A DNA stretch of 63,257 nt. Source: Planosporangium flavigriseum. Lineage in GTDB: Bacteria > Actinomycetota > Actinomycetes > Mycobacteriales > Micromonosporaceae. Within the stretch, counting starts at the first letter, position 1, and each line of letters begins with the position of its first letter. Location: NCBI RefSeq assembly GCF_011947225.1, contig NZ_JAATVW010000024.1, positions 1 through 63,257 on the forward strand, written 5' to 3'. Positions 15,937 to 24,248 of this stretch are shown here, piece after piece. The notes under the pieces are model-generated. The model saw only the letters and a program-made list of their open reading frames with translations, ran no database searches and was not told the origin of the DNA. The position numbers were made by a program, and so were the translations under genes.

Positions 15937-17397
15937 TCAGACGGCGACGGCGGCCCTGTTCGCCTCGCGCAGCGGCCGTACCGCGTCGAGGTAGTAGGAC
16001 TCGGGCACCTCGCGCTCGCTGTTCGCGATCAGCTCGGTGAAGTCCCACTTCTTCAGGAGCTTGCCGTCGCGGTACACCGGCACGAGGAGGTTCTCCTCCG
16101 GCGGGCACGAGTCGCGGGCGACGGTCTGGTACTCCCCGTCGACGTACCGCAGGGCGAGCCGGCCCCGCTTGGACGCCTTGAAGCTCGCGCCCGTCGGCGC
16201 CTTGGCGATGTCGCGCCACTCACCGTTGACCCGTACGGCGCTGGCCTTCTGGCCGAAGTTCAAGGTGTCACGGTTGCAGTGCTGCAGTAGGCCGCCGCCC
16301 ATGCCGAACACCGCGTTGTCGGCGGCGAACCCGCGCCGCTCGAGCTCGGCGTAGATCAGCGGCAGGCTCTCCCGGGTGATGCCGTCGCCCTGCACGCAGC
16401 GGATGAACGGCGGGAGAATCTTGAAGCCCTTGCTGTTGACCTCGTAGCCGAACGCGTCCATCAGCCACTCGGTGGTGTCCGCGGTGACCTGCACGGGGTC
16501 GCCGGAGTCGGGGCGGGCACCGACGAGGCCGGGGAAGTTCATGATCTCCTCGCGCAGTTCCTTGCCGAGGATGTTCTTGACCGCGTTCTCGTGGTCGTAC
16601 GTGTCGGTGAGCAGCAGCGCGACGCCATGGGGCGCCATGACCCGCAACATGTTCCGCATGGCGTCGGCCTCCTGCTCACGGCCCCACGCGCAGAACCCGG
16701 CATGCTCCGAGTTCGGGCCGGAGTTCGAGACGTTGCCGGCGTTGTAGTACTTCTTCGCCGCCAGGATGCCGGGGACGGTGTCGCTCTGGTTGAAGTTCAC
16801 CAGGTGAGCTAGACCGCCGAGCGCCGCGGACTGCTGCGAGCTGACGCCGCGGGCACCGTAGTCGTGCAGCATGAACCGGAGCAGGTGGGCGTTGTCGGAG
16901 GTCCGCTCGAGGGCCTCCCGGATGGCCTGCTTGGCCAGCCAGCTGATCGTGCCCACTGTGGTCGGGTACCAGACCGCCCGCAGCAGCGCGGTCTCGAAGA
17001 AGCTCGTCGCCCAGTAGTACTTCGGGTCCGTGTTGATGAGCTGGACCAGGACATTGCGGGTCGGCAGCACGGTGCCCTCGGGGACCGCCTCGATCTCCAC
17101 CGGCAGGAAGCCGCCGTGGTCGTTGAGGATGCCCATCCAGTTCTCGCGGTTGAAGTGCATCCCCTGCTCGCGGACGACGAACTCCGCCTCGTCGATGTCC
17201 TCGAGGGTGATCGGCTTGAGCAGCCGCTCCCGGATGAACGCCTGCAGCCCGACGAACATGGTGACCGGGAACTCGCCACCCCGGGACTCGATGTAGCTCG
17301 AGACATACTCGGTGCCTGGGGGATAGAGGGGGTAGTGGCAGTGCTTGTAGTTGTCCGTGTCGATGATGATGTTGCCGAACGAGGCGGGGAGAGCCAT
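15937..17397 (-). CDS. nadV: Nicotinamide phosphoribosyltransferase (NAMPT/NadV type)
   Basis: 486-residue type II phosphoribosyltransferase making NMN from nicotinamide and PRPP, a salvage step that bypasses deamidation. Seen: N-terminal IIIDTDNYKHCHYPLYPPGT, MLHDYGARGVSSQQSAALGG, DTYDHENAVKNILG, and ARPDSGDP with the catalytic-loop Asp and Arg typical of NAMPT. Length matches the animal, phage and bacterial NAMPT family. AAGGAAGGGG precedes the ATG. It heads a same-strand series with a HAD phosphatase and a PRPP synthetase, so cofactor salvage is the likely theme. NAMPT is patchily distributed in bacteria and common in phages, so lateral transfer is possible. Confidence 0.92.
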   Translation of the reverse strand: MALPASFGNIIIDTDNYKHCHYPLYPPGTEYVSSYIESRGGEFPVTMFVGLQAFIRERLLKPITLEDIDEAEFVVREQGMHFNRENWMGILNDHGGFLPVEIEAVPEGTVLPTRNVLVQLINTDPKYYWATSFFETALLRAVWYPTTVGTISWLAKQAIREALERTSDNAHLLRFMLHDYGARGVSSQQSAALGGLAHLVNFNQSDTVPGILAAKKYYNAGNVSNSGPNSEHAGFCAWGREQEADAMRNMLRVMAPHGVALLLTDTYDHENAVKNILGKELREEIMNFPGLVGARPDSGDPVQVTADTTEWLMDAFGYEVNSKGFKILPPFIRCVQGDGITRESLPLIYAELERRGFAADNAVFGMGGGLLQHCNRDTLNFGQKASAVRVNGEWRDIAKAPTGASFKASKRGRLALRYVDGEYQTVARDSCPPEENLLVPVYRDGKLLKKWDFTELIANSEREVPESYYLDAVRPLREANRAAVAV

Positions 17398-18154
17398 GTG
17401 GGGAACCCCTTCCTTAGTCGTTTCTAGTACGAGTTCCGGCGGATGGGTGGAGGGGATGGCTGACTCAGCGCCGAGGTGACGGCCATGTGCCAGCGGGACC
17501 TCGGCGCGTCACCGCGTCGGTCGCCGGCCCCTCGTTCGTGCAGTGCAGCTATGCGTGGTCGGCTGCACTTTGTGGCGACGGTGGATCGAGCCGGGCATCG
17601 GTAGCGCGACCGCGCCGCAGATCCTTGGGTCAAAACCGTTGTGCTCAACTCCACAGGACTATTAACGATTCGACACATCGCCGTCAAGAGCCCTCCTTCG
17701 ATCTCGTGATTGCGCGCCGCGTTTACTGCGCCAGGCGCACTGCGAACTCGGCCTGAATTCGGCAATGCAGGCGCGAAGCAGTGCCTGGCTCCCGCGGTAC
17801 CGCAAGCCGTCGACCCGCGTTGGCAGAGCACTGTATGAGCTGGTCAGAAGCTATATAGCGGCTGTGTCGGCGGCGTTACAGCAACATCACCACCGCGTGC
17901 CCCAACCCGCCGGACAGTCCAGATCCGCCAGCCTCCGGCGCCCGCCACGCGGACCCGGCCGCAGCCGGCGCCGACGGGTACGGGCACCATTCGGCGGTAA
18001 CGCGGTGTACTAGAACCGGTTCTACCGTTCTACGCCGCAAACCGCTCGTATCCAGGACATCGCACCCCCGACCGGAGCGAGCGGTCCACCTCCGGACCTC
18101 CCGAGAGAGCCAGCTGCGCGTGCCGGGGTGCGCCGTCGGGGCGCGTACGGGTTC
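17398..18154 (-). other. Long noncoding stretch upstream of the NAMPT gene
   Basis: About 750 bp without a convincing gene. Small frames exist on both strands but have no recognisable protein features. The part from about 17625 to 17720 is less GC-rich than its surroundings and could hold the NAMPT promoter. A perfect 14-bp palindrome lies near the far end (18011-18024). Confidence 0.6.
18011..18031. promoter_or_regulatory. Palindromic operator-like site with an extra half site
   Basis: TAGAACCGGTTCTA (18011-18024) is a perfect palindrome, directly followed by CCGTTCTA, which repeats the right half. This looks like a dimer site plus a third half site for a DNA-binding protein. The GAAC-N2-GTTC spacing differs from the actinobacterial LexA box (N4). 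The regulator is unknown. Confidence 0.5.
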
Positions 18155-18544
18155 TCAGCCTGCGGGCGGCGGGCCCTCCACCTTGCGGTAGGTGTCCTTG
18201 GATCTGATCCGATCACCATCGAACTGGAACACATCGCAGGCACGGACCTCGACGGTCGTGCCGTCAGGCCGCGGCCAGCGCGACGTCCACCGGGTCACGG
18301 CGAAGTCGTCATGAACCAGCAACGGGCCGACTTCCGTCTCCGGTTCCGGGGCATCACTCGGCGCGAGGAAGCTCTCGAATCCGCGCCGCACCTCCGCGCG
18401 ACCGGTGAACGTGGCGCCCGGCTCAGGGCCCACGGAAGCCCGGAACTCACAGTCGTCAGCCATCAAGTCCATCACCGCATCGACATCTTTGGCATTCCAG
18501 GCCTTCGTGAAGGCCTCGATCAGTGCTACTCGTGCCTCGGTCAT
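18155..18544 (-). CDS. SnoaL-like / NTF2-fold protein
   Basis: 129-residue protein starting MTEARVALIEAFTKAWNAKD, followed by MDLMADDCEFRASVG and ending with a strand TVEVRACDVFQFDGDRIRSKDTYRK. This cone-shaped alpha+beta fold is used by polyketide cyclases, delta-5-ketosteroid isomerase and many uncharacterised proteins; a role cannot be given. GGAGGAAAG lies directly upstream of the ATG, deciding the start. No operon partner is clear: the ribokinase gene ends 136 bp upstream on the same strand. Confidence 0.82.
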   Translation of the reverse strand: MTEARVALIEAFTKAWNAKDVDAVMDLMADDCEFRASVGPEPGATFTGRAEVRRGFESFLAPSDAPEPETEVGPLLVHDDFAVTRWTSRWPRPDGTTVEVRACDVFQFDGDRIRSKDTYRKVEGPPPAG

Positions 18545-18680
18545 CTTTCCTCCGGACGATCGGTCGAACTTCCCACCGCCCGCTGAGGGACGGAGAGGGC
18601 AGGGGCCCCTGTTGTCAGATGGAGGCGCGCCGCAGGCTGCCGTACCGCCCCAGGACGCGCCACGCCCGACAGCGGGCCGG

Positions 18681-19679
18681 TCAGGAGCGCGCGGCCTCGA
18701 CTGCGGCGGCGTCCGGCATGCCGGCACGCGCACCCACGGCACGAACGGAGAGGGACGCGGCGACGGTAGCCACCGCCACGGCGTCGGACAGGGGGTCACC
18801 CGCCGCTAGGCGGGTCGTCAGGACCCCGTTGAAGGTGTCGCCCGCACCGGTCGTGTCCCGGACGGCGACCGGATGGGGCGGCACGTGGTCGACCTCGTGG
18901 TCGGACCGCACCACCAGCGCTCCGTCGCCACCGAGCGTGACGACCACGGGCGCGCCCGTACAGGCTGCGAGGGTGCGCGCCGCCTCCGCTGCGGCACCAC
19001 CCGCCCCCGCCGAACCCGTGATCAATGGGGACCCGTCCGCGACAAGGCGGACGAGGTCCGCCGACTCCGTCGCGTTCGGCGTCAGGATGGGGCCCAACTT
19101 GAGGAGGTCGAGAACCTCCGGGATGACCGGCGCGGGATTGAGAACACACGGCACTCCCGCGGCCGTCGCCGCCTCCACGGCCGCCGCGACAGCGTCGCCC
19201 GGAATCTCCGTGCTGACCAGAACGCAGCCCACCGCGGGCAGCGCGTCCGCGAGCGCCGCACGTACGTGGCCGGCCGACACGGCGGCGTTCGCCCCCGCGG
19301 CGACGGCGATCTGATTCTCGCCGCTCGGATCGACCACGATCAGCGCGACCCCCGTTGTGTGTGCGGAGAGCATCGCGACACCGCTGACATCGACGCCCTC
19401 CGACCGTAGGTCGTCCAGCGCGCTGCGACCGTTGTCGTCCACACCCACGGCGCCGACCAGACGTACAGCCGCGCCGGCCCGTGCGGCGGCGACGGCGGCG
19501 TTCGCGCCCTTGCCGCCGCCGTGGCTCTCCAATCGGGGACCCACCACCGTCTCCCCGGGCCCAGGTAGGCGCGTGGCGGCCACCACGAGGTCAACGTTGA
19601 TGGCCCCGACGACCACGACCCGCGGCGCGTTCGGGTCGGGGGGTGACGATTCCGGTGTCATGGGCGTATCCGGCGTCAT
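18681..19679 (-). CDS. rbsK: Ribokinase (PfkB family)
   Basis: 332-residue sugar kinase phosphorylating ribose to ribose 5-phosphate. Seen: VVVVGAINVDLVVAATRLPGPGETV, the substrate-binding GGGKGANAAVAAARAG, the anion hole and catalytic base in DTTGAGDTFNGV, and NPAPV. ATG 19679 overlaps the stop of the LacI gene (ATGA), giving translational coupling. The start is odd: an 18-bp duplication gives MTPDTP-MTPESS, so an in-frame second ATG (19661) is an alternative start. Being coupled to a LacI regulator, its expression probably follows a sugar signal. Confidence 0.93.
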   Translation of the reverse strand: MTPDTPMTPESSPPDPNAPRVVVVGAINVDLVVAATRLPGPGETVVGPRLESHGGGKGANAAVAAARAGAAVRLVGAVGVDDNGRSALDDLRSEGVDVSGVAMLSAHTTGVALIVVDPSGENQIAVAAGANAAVSAGHVRAALADALPAVGCVLVSTEIPGDAVAAAVEAATAAGVPCVLNPAPVIPEVLDLLKLGPILTPNATESADLVRLVADGSPLITGSAGAGGAAAEAARTLAACTGAPVVVTLGGDGALVVRSDHEVDHVPPHPVAVRDTTGAGDTFNGVLTTRLAAGDPLSDAVAVATVAASLSVRAVGARAGMPDAAAVEAARS

Positions 19680-20710
19680 GGGCGTGCTCCAGGTGGCGGC
19701 GCGACGGAGTCGCGGATCTGGATCGTCACGGGAAACTGATCGGCCGAGCGGTCCGCCGACTTGTCTTCGAGCAGGTCGAAGAGGCGGTTCGCAGCCGCGA
19801 ACCCCATGTCGCGCGCCGGCTGGCGCACGGTGGTGAGTGCAGGCGTGAGCAGCGACGCGACCGGCAGATCGTCGAAGCCCACGATGCTCAGGTCGTCAGG
19901 CACGGTGAGCCCAACCGATTTGCAGTACTGCAGCGCTCCGATGGCCATCAGGTCGTTGGCGCACAGCAGCGCGGTGGGCCGCTCCTCCGGCGGGCCGGCG
20001 AACAGCTGTGCCGCCAACTTCATGCCGGAGTCCTGGCGGTAGTCGCCCGCCAGCACCGGGAGGTCGTCGGGGTCGCGTCCCGCGGCGGCGATCGCCTCAC
20101 GGTATCCCGCCAGGCGCTGCTGTGCGGTCCACAGCTGCGCCGGACCGCCGATGATCGCGAGCTGCTCGTGCCCCTGCTCAAGGACGTGGCGCGCGATCGC
20201 CCGCGCCCCGCGGCGGCTGTCGGAGACCACCGCCGGGAGGTCGAACCCGGGGATCTGCTCGTCGACGAGGACCACGGGGCCGAGGCGGGTGAGCTCGAGC
20301 AGCGAACTCGGCGACATGTCGGCGCCGGACAGATACACCACCCCGTCGAGCCGCTGACTGCGCAGGAGCCGGGCGTTCACCGAGCCCGCCGCCCCGGTCG
20401 CTTCCGGCGCACAGAGCACCACGAGGACGTCCCGCTCTGACGCGGCACGCTCCACGCCCTCGGCGAGCAGGGCGAAGAACTGGTTCGCCAGGTCCGGCAC
20501 CACGAGGCCGATGGTGGACGCGGACCGCCGTTTCAGGCTCCGCGCCGACTCGTTCGGCGTGTAGTTGAGGACCTCCACCGCGTCCAGCACCCGCGCCCGT
20601 CGATCCGCCGCCACCGGCCCACTGTTGTTCAGCACGTAGCTCACGGTGCTAACGGAGACGCCGGCATGCTGCGCGACGTCTTTCATGGTGGGCCGGCGGC
20701 GGTTCGTCAT
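19676..20710 (-). CDS. LacI-family transcriptional regulator
   Basis: About 344 residues. The N-terminal helix-turn-helix reads TMKDVAQHAGVSVSTVSYVLNNS, with the hinge helix ARSLKRRSASTIGLVVPD, followed by a periplasmic-binding-protein-like effector domain ending in SIVGFDDLPVASLLTPALTTV. ATG 20710 starts MTNRRRP; an in-frame ATG at 20734 would overlap the upstream gene by 20 nt. No clear ribosome site is seen, so coupling to the upstream gene is likely. It probably represses its own operon (GATase-like protein, LacI, ribokinase); the effector is likely a pentose or derivative (inference). Confidence 0.93.
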   Translation of the reverse strand: MTNRRRPTMKDVAQHAGVSVSTVSYVLNNSGPVAADRRARVLDAVEVLNYTPNESARSLKRRSASTIGLVVPDLANQFFALLAEGVERAASERDVLVVLCAPEATGAAGSVNARLLRSQRLDGVVYLSGADMSPSSLLELTRLGPVVLVDEQIPGFDLPAVVSDSRRGARAIARHVLEQGHEQLAIIGGPAQLWTAQQRLAGYREAIAAAGRDPDDLPVLAGDYRQDSGMKLAAQLFAGPPEERPTALLCANDLMAIGALQYCKSVGLTVPDDLSIVGFDDLPVASLLTPALTTVRQPARDMGFAAANRLFDLLEDKSADRSADQFPVTIQIRDSVAPPPGARP

Positions 20711-20714
20711 CGTG

Positions 20715-21524
20715 TCATTGTGTCGCAGCGGCATCGCGGGTCACAGATGCGACGGGAGCGCGGTCGGCTGCCCAGGACAGGATCGACTCCCAAAACCGCT
20801 GGTAGTGGGGCCAGTTGACGAACTCCGGCGGCGCCCAGTGCGGCGCGAGGTCAGAGGCGAAGGCCACACTGTGGCCGGCTCCGGCCCGCCCCACGACGAG
20901 CAGTGGGTCCTCCCCCGTCCGGGCGACGACGGTGCTGTCGGCCTTGGCGATGACGCGGTTGTAACCGAGCAGCCGTGGCCACTCGGCCGGCGTACCGCCG
21001 AGTACCGCGTGCTCCGGGAGGTCAACGGTGGCGACCAGGCCCTCCGGTACCTCCACCCGGTCGTCGTAGTCGAGCATGGCGACGGGCAGGACCTCCGCGA
21101 GTGGGCTCATGCCGTACCGCGCCCGGCCGTCGATCCCGCTGAACGACATGTAGCCGCCCACCATCACCAGCCCCCCGCCACCCTTGACGTACTCCACCAG
21201 GAGCGACAGCCGGTTGACCGTGATCTCCGACCGCAGGAACGTCTCGTCGCACAGCAGGAACGAGTTCGCCCCGACGTCGCTGAGCACGACCACGTCGTAG
21301 GCCTCCAGCTCCGCCCTTTCCTTGGGGAACCGGGAGGAGATCTCGTGCGCGCGCAGGTAGGTCACGTCGAACCCGGAATCCGCCAGCGCGCCGAGGAAGA
21401 CGCCGGCGCCCTCCTCGTACTCGGTGGTGTGGAACTGGTCGAAACCCTTCATGTGAACCGTGTGCTTGATCCATGACTCGCCGACGACGAGCACGCGGAG
21501 CGCATTACTGTTGGTGGAACTCAT
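20715..21524 (-). CDS. Class I glutamine-amidotransferase-like protein (PF07090 type)
   Basis: 269 residues. The fold is seen in LRVLVVGESWIKHTVHMKGFDQF, VVVLSDVGANSFLL and GGGGLVMVGGYMSFSG, matching the cytoplasmic GATase1-like group (STM3548-like) often located in carbohydrate gene clusters. The canonical nucleophile Cys is absent at the expected elbow (GGYMSF), so amidotransferase activity is doubtful and a sugar or cofactor binding role is possible. First gene of a three-gene operon with LacI and ribokinase; ATG preceded by GGGAGTTCGG. An imperfect palindrome (GATCA, eight bases, TGATC, 21543-21560) upstream may be an operator. Confidence 0.8.
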   Translation of the reverse strand: MSSTNSNALRVLVVGESWIKHTVHMKGFDQFHTTEYEEGAGVFLGALADSGFDVTYLRAHEISSRFPKERAELEAYDVVVLSDVGANSFLLCDETFLRSEITVNRLSLLVEYVKGGGGLVMVGGYMSFSGIDGRARYGMSPLAEVLPVAMLDYDDRVEVPEGLVATVDLPEHAVLGGTPAEWPRLLGYNRVIAKADSTVVARTGEDPLLVVGRAGAGHSVAFASDLAPHWAPPEFVNWPHYQRFWESILSWAADRAPVASVTRDAAATQ

Positions 21525-21668
21525 CCGAACTCCCTAGCCCAAGATCATTTACGGGTGATCGCCTACCCGGTGTGACGGCCGCCCCCGCCGCCCCGGCCGG
21601 CGCGTCGAGGTCGGCGGGTCGGGGCGACGGGGCGGAAGCCGCGCCGGTCAGGCAGGGTGACGAGCGGA

Positions 21669-22202
21669 CTAGGCGCTCGGCAGAGGCCGGTCGCCGACGT
21701 GAGCCGGCAGGACGCGCGCCTCGGGCATCGCGAGCGAGGTGTTCTCCCGCATGTCCCAGCCGATCATCTTGTCCGGCACGAGCTCGTAGTAGGTCCGGCC
21801 GGCGAACTCGCCGAACTCGAGGTAGTTCTCCGCGAACGGGTGCCCGACGTAGAAGTACTTCTCGAACACCAGGTCCTGCAGCTGGTCGGCGAGCTTCTCG
21901 TCGGCGACCTTCGCCATCCTGCCGAGGATCCGGACACCCGCGACCGTGGCGTACTCGTCGCCGGAGTCGACCAGCGCCGACGTCGGCCGGCCGGCCTCCC
22001 AGTTCTTGCCGTGCCGGCTGCCGGCGTCGACCGGGATGTAGATCTTCCGGTCCTTCACCACGAACCACAGCGGCGAGAGGTAGATGGACCCGTCCTCGTT
22101 GGCGCTGGCAAAGCGGATCGTCTTGGCGCGGGAGAGGTAAGCCCAGCGCTTGTCACCCTTCAGGGGCATCATCTGACTCGGGGCGTAGTCGGTGCTGGCC
22201 AT
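21669..22202 (-). CDS. PNPOx-fold (pyridoxamine 5'-phosphate oxidase family) protein
   Basis: 177-residue split-barrel flavin/deazaflavin-binding protein. The core LSRAKTIRFASANEDGSIYLSP, WFVVKDRKIYIPVD and VRILGRMAKV are typical of the FDOR-like PNPOx group, which binds FMN, F420 or haem. It begins six bases after the stop of the cupin gene and is probably co-translated with it. Given F420 genes 5-10 kb away, F420 use is plausible but not shown. The last third (FGEFAGRTYYELVPDKMIGWDM) is a conserved C-terminal extension. Confidence 0.8.
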   Translation of the reverse strand: MASTDYAPSQMMPLKGDKRWAYLSRAKTIRFASANEDGSIYLSPLWFVVKDRKIYIPVDAGSRHGKNWEAGRPTSALVDSGDEYATVAGVRILGRMAKVADEKLADQLQDLVFEKYFYVGHPFAENYLEFGEFAGRTYYELVPDKMIGWDMRENTSLAMPEARVLPAHVGDRPLPSA

Positions 22203-22208
22203 GATCCT

Positions 22209-22664
22209 CTACTTCCTCAGCGCGATGAGTTCGGTGACGTAGTCCGGGCACTCGGTCAGCCCGGCGCGCGGGGACGGCCCACTCGTCCAGAAGAAGGCGG
22301 ACTGCACCCCGGTCGCCTCAAGGGTGTACTTGTAGCCCGCCGGCAGGAAGATGTGCTCGCCGAGGCCGGCCTCGATGATCACCTGGCGCCCGGCAGCGTC
22401 CTCCACGCGGAGCTTGATCTGCCCCTTGATGACGTAGTGGGTCTCGTCGAAATCCCGCTGATCCCAGTGGTACGGCTTGTGGTCGGGCTCCATGTAGCAG
22501 TACCCCTGCCGGAAGTACCGGGCGTCGTCGCGCTCGCGGGACAGGAAGATCGCGGTGTCGATGCCGGTGTTGAACTCCAGGCGCGGCATCGTGTCGATCT
22601 CCTGGGGGGAGATCACGCGGGGATAACGCCGCGCGTTCGGAGCAGACGGGTCGTAGTCGGGCAT
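22209..22664 (-). CDS. Cupin-domain protein (EutQ-like)
   Basis: 151-residue protein with a single cupin barrel at residues 60-135: HKPYHWDQRDFDETHYVIKG supplies metal-binding His and Glu/His candidates, GLGEHIFLPAGYKYTLEA is the second cupin motif. It resembles EutQ-like or small-molecule-binding cupins rather than a known dioxygenase. ATG 22664 begins MPDYDPSA; GGAGGGAAGAAG lies upstream. It is the first gene of a pair with the PNPOx-fold protein. The leader holds GAAACGATTC (22794-22803) and a near copy on the other strand (22853-22862). Confidence 0.8.
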   Translation of the reverse strand: MPDYDPSAPNARRYPRVISPQEIDTMPRLEFNTGIDTAIFLSRERDDARYFRQGYCYMEPDHKPYHWDQRDFDETHYVIKGQIKLRVEDAAGRQVIIEAGLGEHIFLPAGYKYTLEATGVQSAFFWTSGPSPRAGLTECPDYVTELIALRK

Positions 22665-23196
22665 GAAACTTCTTCCCTCCAAAGCGCTCATGATCGGTAA
22701 CGCTTCCGGCCAGGCCGGCCGGAGCGGAGGCACCCGGGGCGCGGTGACGCCGACGACGGCGCCGGCTCCCGGCCTTCGCTGATCCGCCTCGTCGAAACGA
22801 TTCGGGTTGAAAGCCAGAACCGGCCGCTCCGACCGGGTAGCGGGGGGCGGTTGATTCGTTTCTAACGTAGGGGGGCTACGGGTAGCCGTCAAGCATCCGG
22901 TGAGACGAAGATCGCTTGACTGGGGCGGATCCCTCGGCAGGTGGACCGCTCAAAATCATCCCTTGCGCGGACGCTACCTGGTGGATACGGTTCCTGATCA
23001 ATCGTCGGTACGACGATCTCGGCCAATACGAAGTCAGCGTCGTCGGCTTGGATCAAACGCCGCGGTCCGCGCGGTCCCAAGGACCTCGTCGGGCCGAATA
23101 TGCGATCGATTCCAGTCCGGTACGGAAACGGCCGTTCGCGGACTCCCGCGGCGGCCCGCACACCTGCTCTGTACATCTACTGCGTTGGGGGCACTT
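22665..23196. other. Divergent intergenic region, cupin / nucleoside hydrolase
   Basis: 530 bp without a convincing gene. It holds two oppositely oriented copies of a GAAACGAWTC word (22794-22803 and 22853-22862) close to the cupin gene. On the plus strand TTGCGC (22961) and TACGGT about 17 bp further on could be a promoter for the nucleoside hydrolase, but this is a weak call. Confidence 0.45.
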
Positions 23197-24162
23197 GTGG
23201 CCGTGTCGAATCGGCTGGTGATCGACACCGATCCGGGTATCGACGATGCGCTGACCCTGGCGCTCGCGGTCGTGAGCCCGGAGGTCGACCTACAACTCGT
23301 GACGACGGTGGCGGGCAACTCGCCGCTCGAGGTGACCACCCGTAACGCCCTGGCATTGCTCGACCTGTTCGGACGGCCGGACATCCCGGTCGCCGCCGGT
23401 GCCAACCGCGCACTGGTCCGCATCGCCGTACACAACCTGCCACTACCCCACGGCCTCAACGGTCTGGGCGGCGTCGAGATCCCCGACGCGTGCCGGACCG
23501 CGCAGCCCGAGCACGCCGTCGAACGCCTCGCTGCGCTGCTACGCGACGCGGAGCCGCGCTCGGTGACGATCGCCGCGATCGGGCCACTCACGAACGTCGC
23601 CCTGCTCGTAGCCCTGTACCCGGAGCTGACCGACCGGATCGACCGCCTGGTGGTGATGGGCGGCAGCCACGGACCGGGCAACATCACGCCGGTCGCCGAG
23701 TTCAACACCTGGACCGATCCGGAAGCCGCCCAGCGCGTGCTCGCCGACTCCGGCCTGGACATCACCCTCGTGGGCCTGGAGGTGACCCGTCGGGCGACCA
23801 TCGACGAGGCCGACCTGGCAACCCTTCGCCGCACGTCCGCCCGGGGTGCGCAGCTCGCCGACATGGTGAACGGGTACAGCGACCACGGGCCGGACGGCTG
23901 GCGGATGCATGACGTGCTCGCGCTTGCAGCGGTCATCGACCCCACCCTGATCCAGACTCTCGACGCGAGGATCGAGGTGGACACCCGCCTCGGTCCAGGT
24001 CGGGGACAGACGCTTACGTTCTTCGACGCGCTGGGTCCGTACGCGACCGACGGCGGTGGGGTGGCCGACGATCGGCCGCGTGTGCAGGTCGCCGTCGACC
24101 TGGACGTGCCGCGCTTCCGCAAGCTGGTGATGGATCGCGTCCCCCAGGCGATCCTGGCATAG
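23197..24162 (+). CDS. Nucleoside hydrolase (IunH/RihA family)
   Basis: 321-residue enzyme cleaving ribonucleosides to base and ribose. The calcium-binding signature DTDPGIDDALTLALAV is at residues 9-24; AAIGPLTNVALLV and MGGSHGPGNITPVAEFNTWTDPEAA follow, and the catalytic His is probably in MHDVLALAAVIDP. GTG 23197 has GGGGG five bases upstream. Ribose released here could be phosphorylated by the nearby ribokinase and turned into PRPP. Base specificity is not predictable. Strands differ from the ribokinase operon, so any link is functional only. Confidence 0.92.
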   Translation: MAVSNRLVIDTDPGIDDALTLALAVVSPEVDLQLVTTVAGNSPLEVTTRNALALLDLFGRPDIPVAAGANRALVRIAVHNLPLPHGLNGLGGVEIPDACRTAQPEHAVERLAALLRDAEPRSVTIAAIGPLTNVALLVALYPELTDRIDRLVVMGGSHGPGNITPVAEFNTWTDPEAAQRVLADSGLDITLVGLEVTRRATIDEADLATLRRTSARGAQLADMVNGYSDHGPDGWRMHDVLALAAVIDPTLIQTLDARIEVDTRLGPGRGQTLTFFDALGPYATDGGGVADDRPRVQVAVDLDVPRFRKLVMDRVPQAILA

Positions 24163-24248
24163 GTCAGCCAGTCGACGTCGCCACGACCTCGATCTCGATC
24201 GCGACGTTGTCGCATCGAGCGCACGACCCTGCCGTTAAGGTCTTGACC

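Noticed and set aside
18011-18024. LexA (SOS) box
   Set aside because: The GAAC and GTTC half sites are two bases apart rather than four, and no SOS gene follows.
24166-24215. Possible remnant of a RidA-like gene on the minus strand (reading DNVAIEIEVVATSTG then stop)
   Set aside because: Only about 15 residues resemble a RidA C-terminus and nothing upstream supports it; too short to call a pseudogene.
24163-24248. Guanidine riboswitch in front of the SMR transporter
   Set aside because: The leader is only 86 bp and I could not find the paired hairpins or ACGR loops of the known classes.
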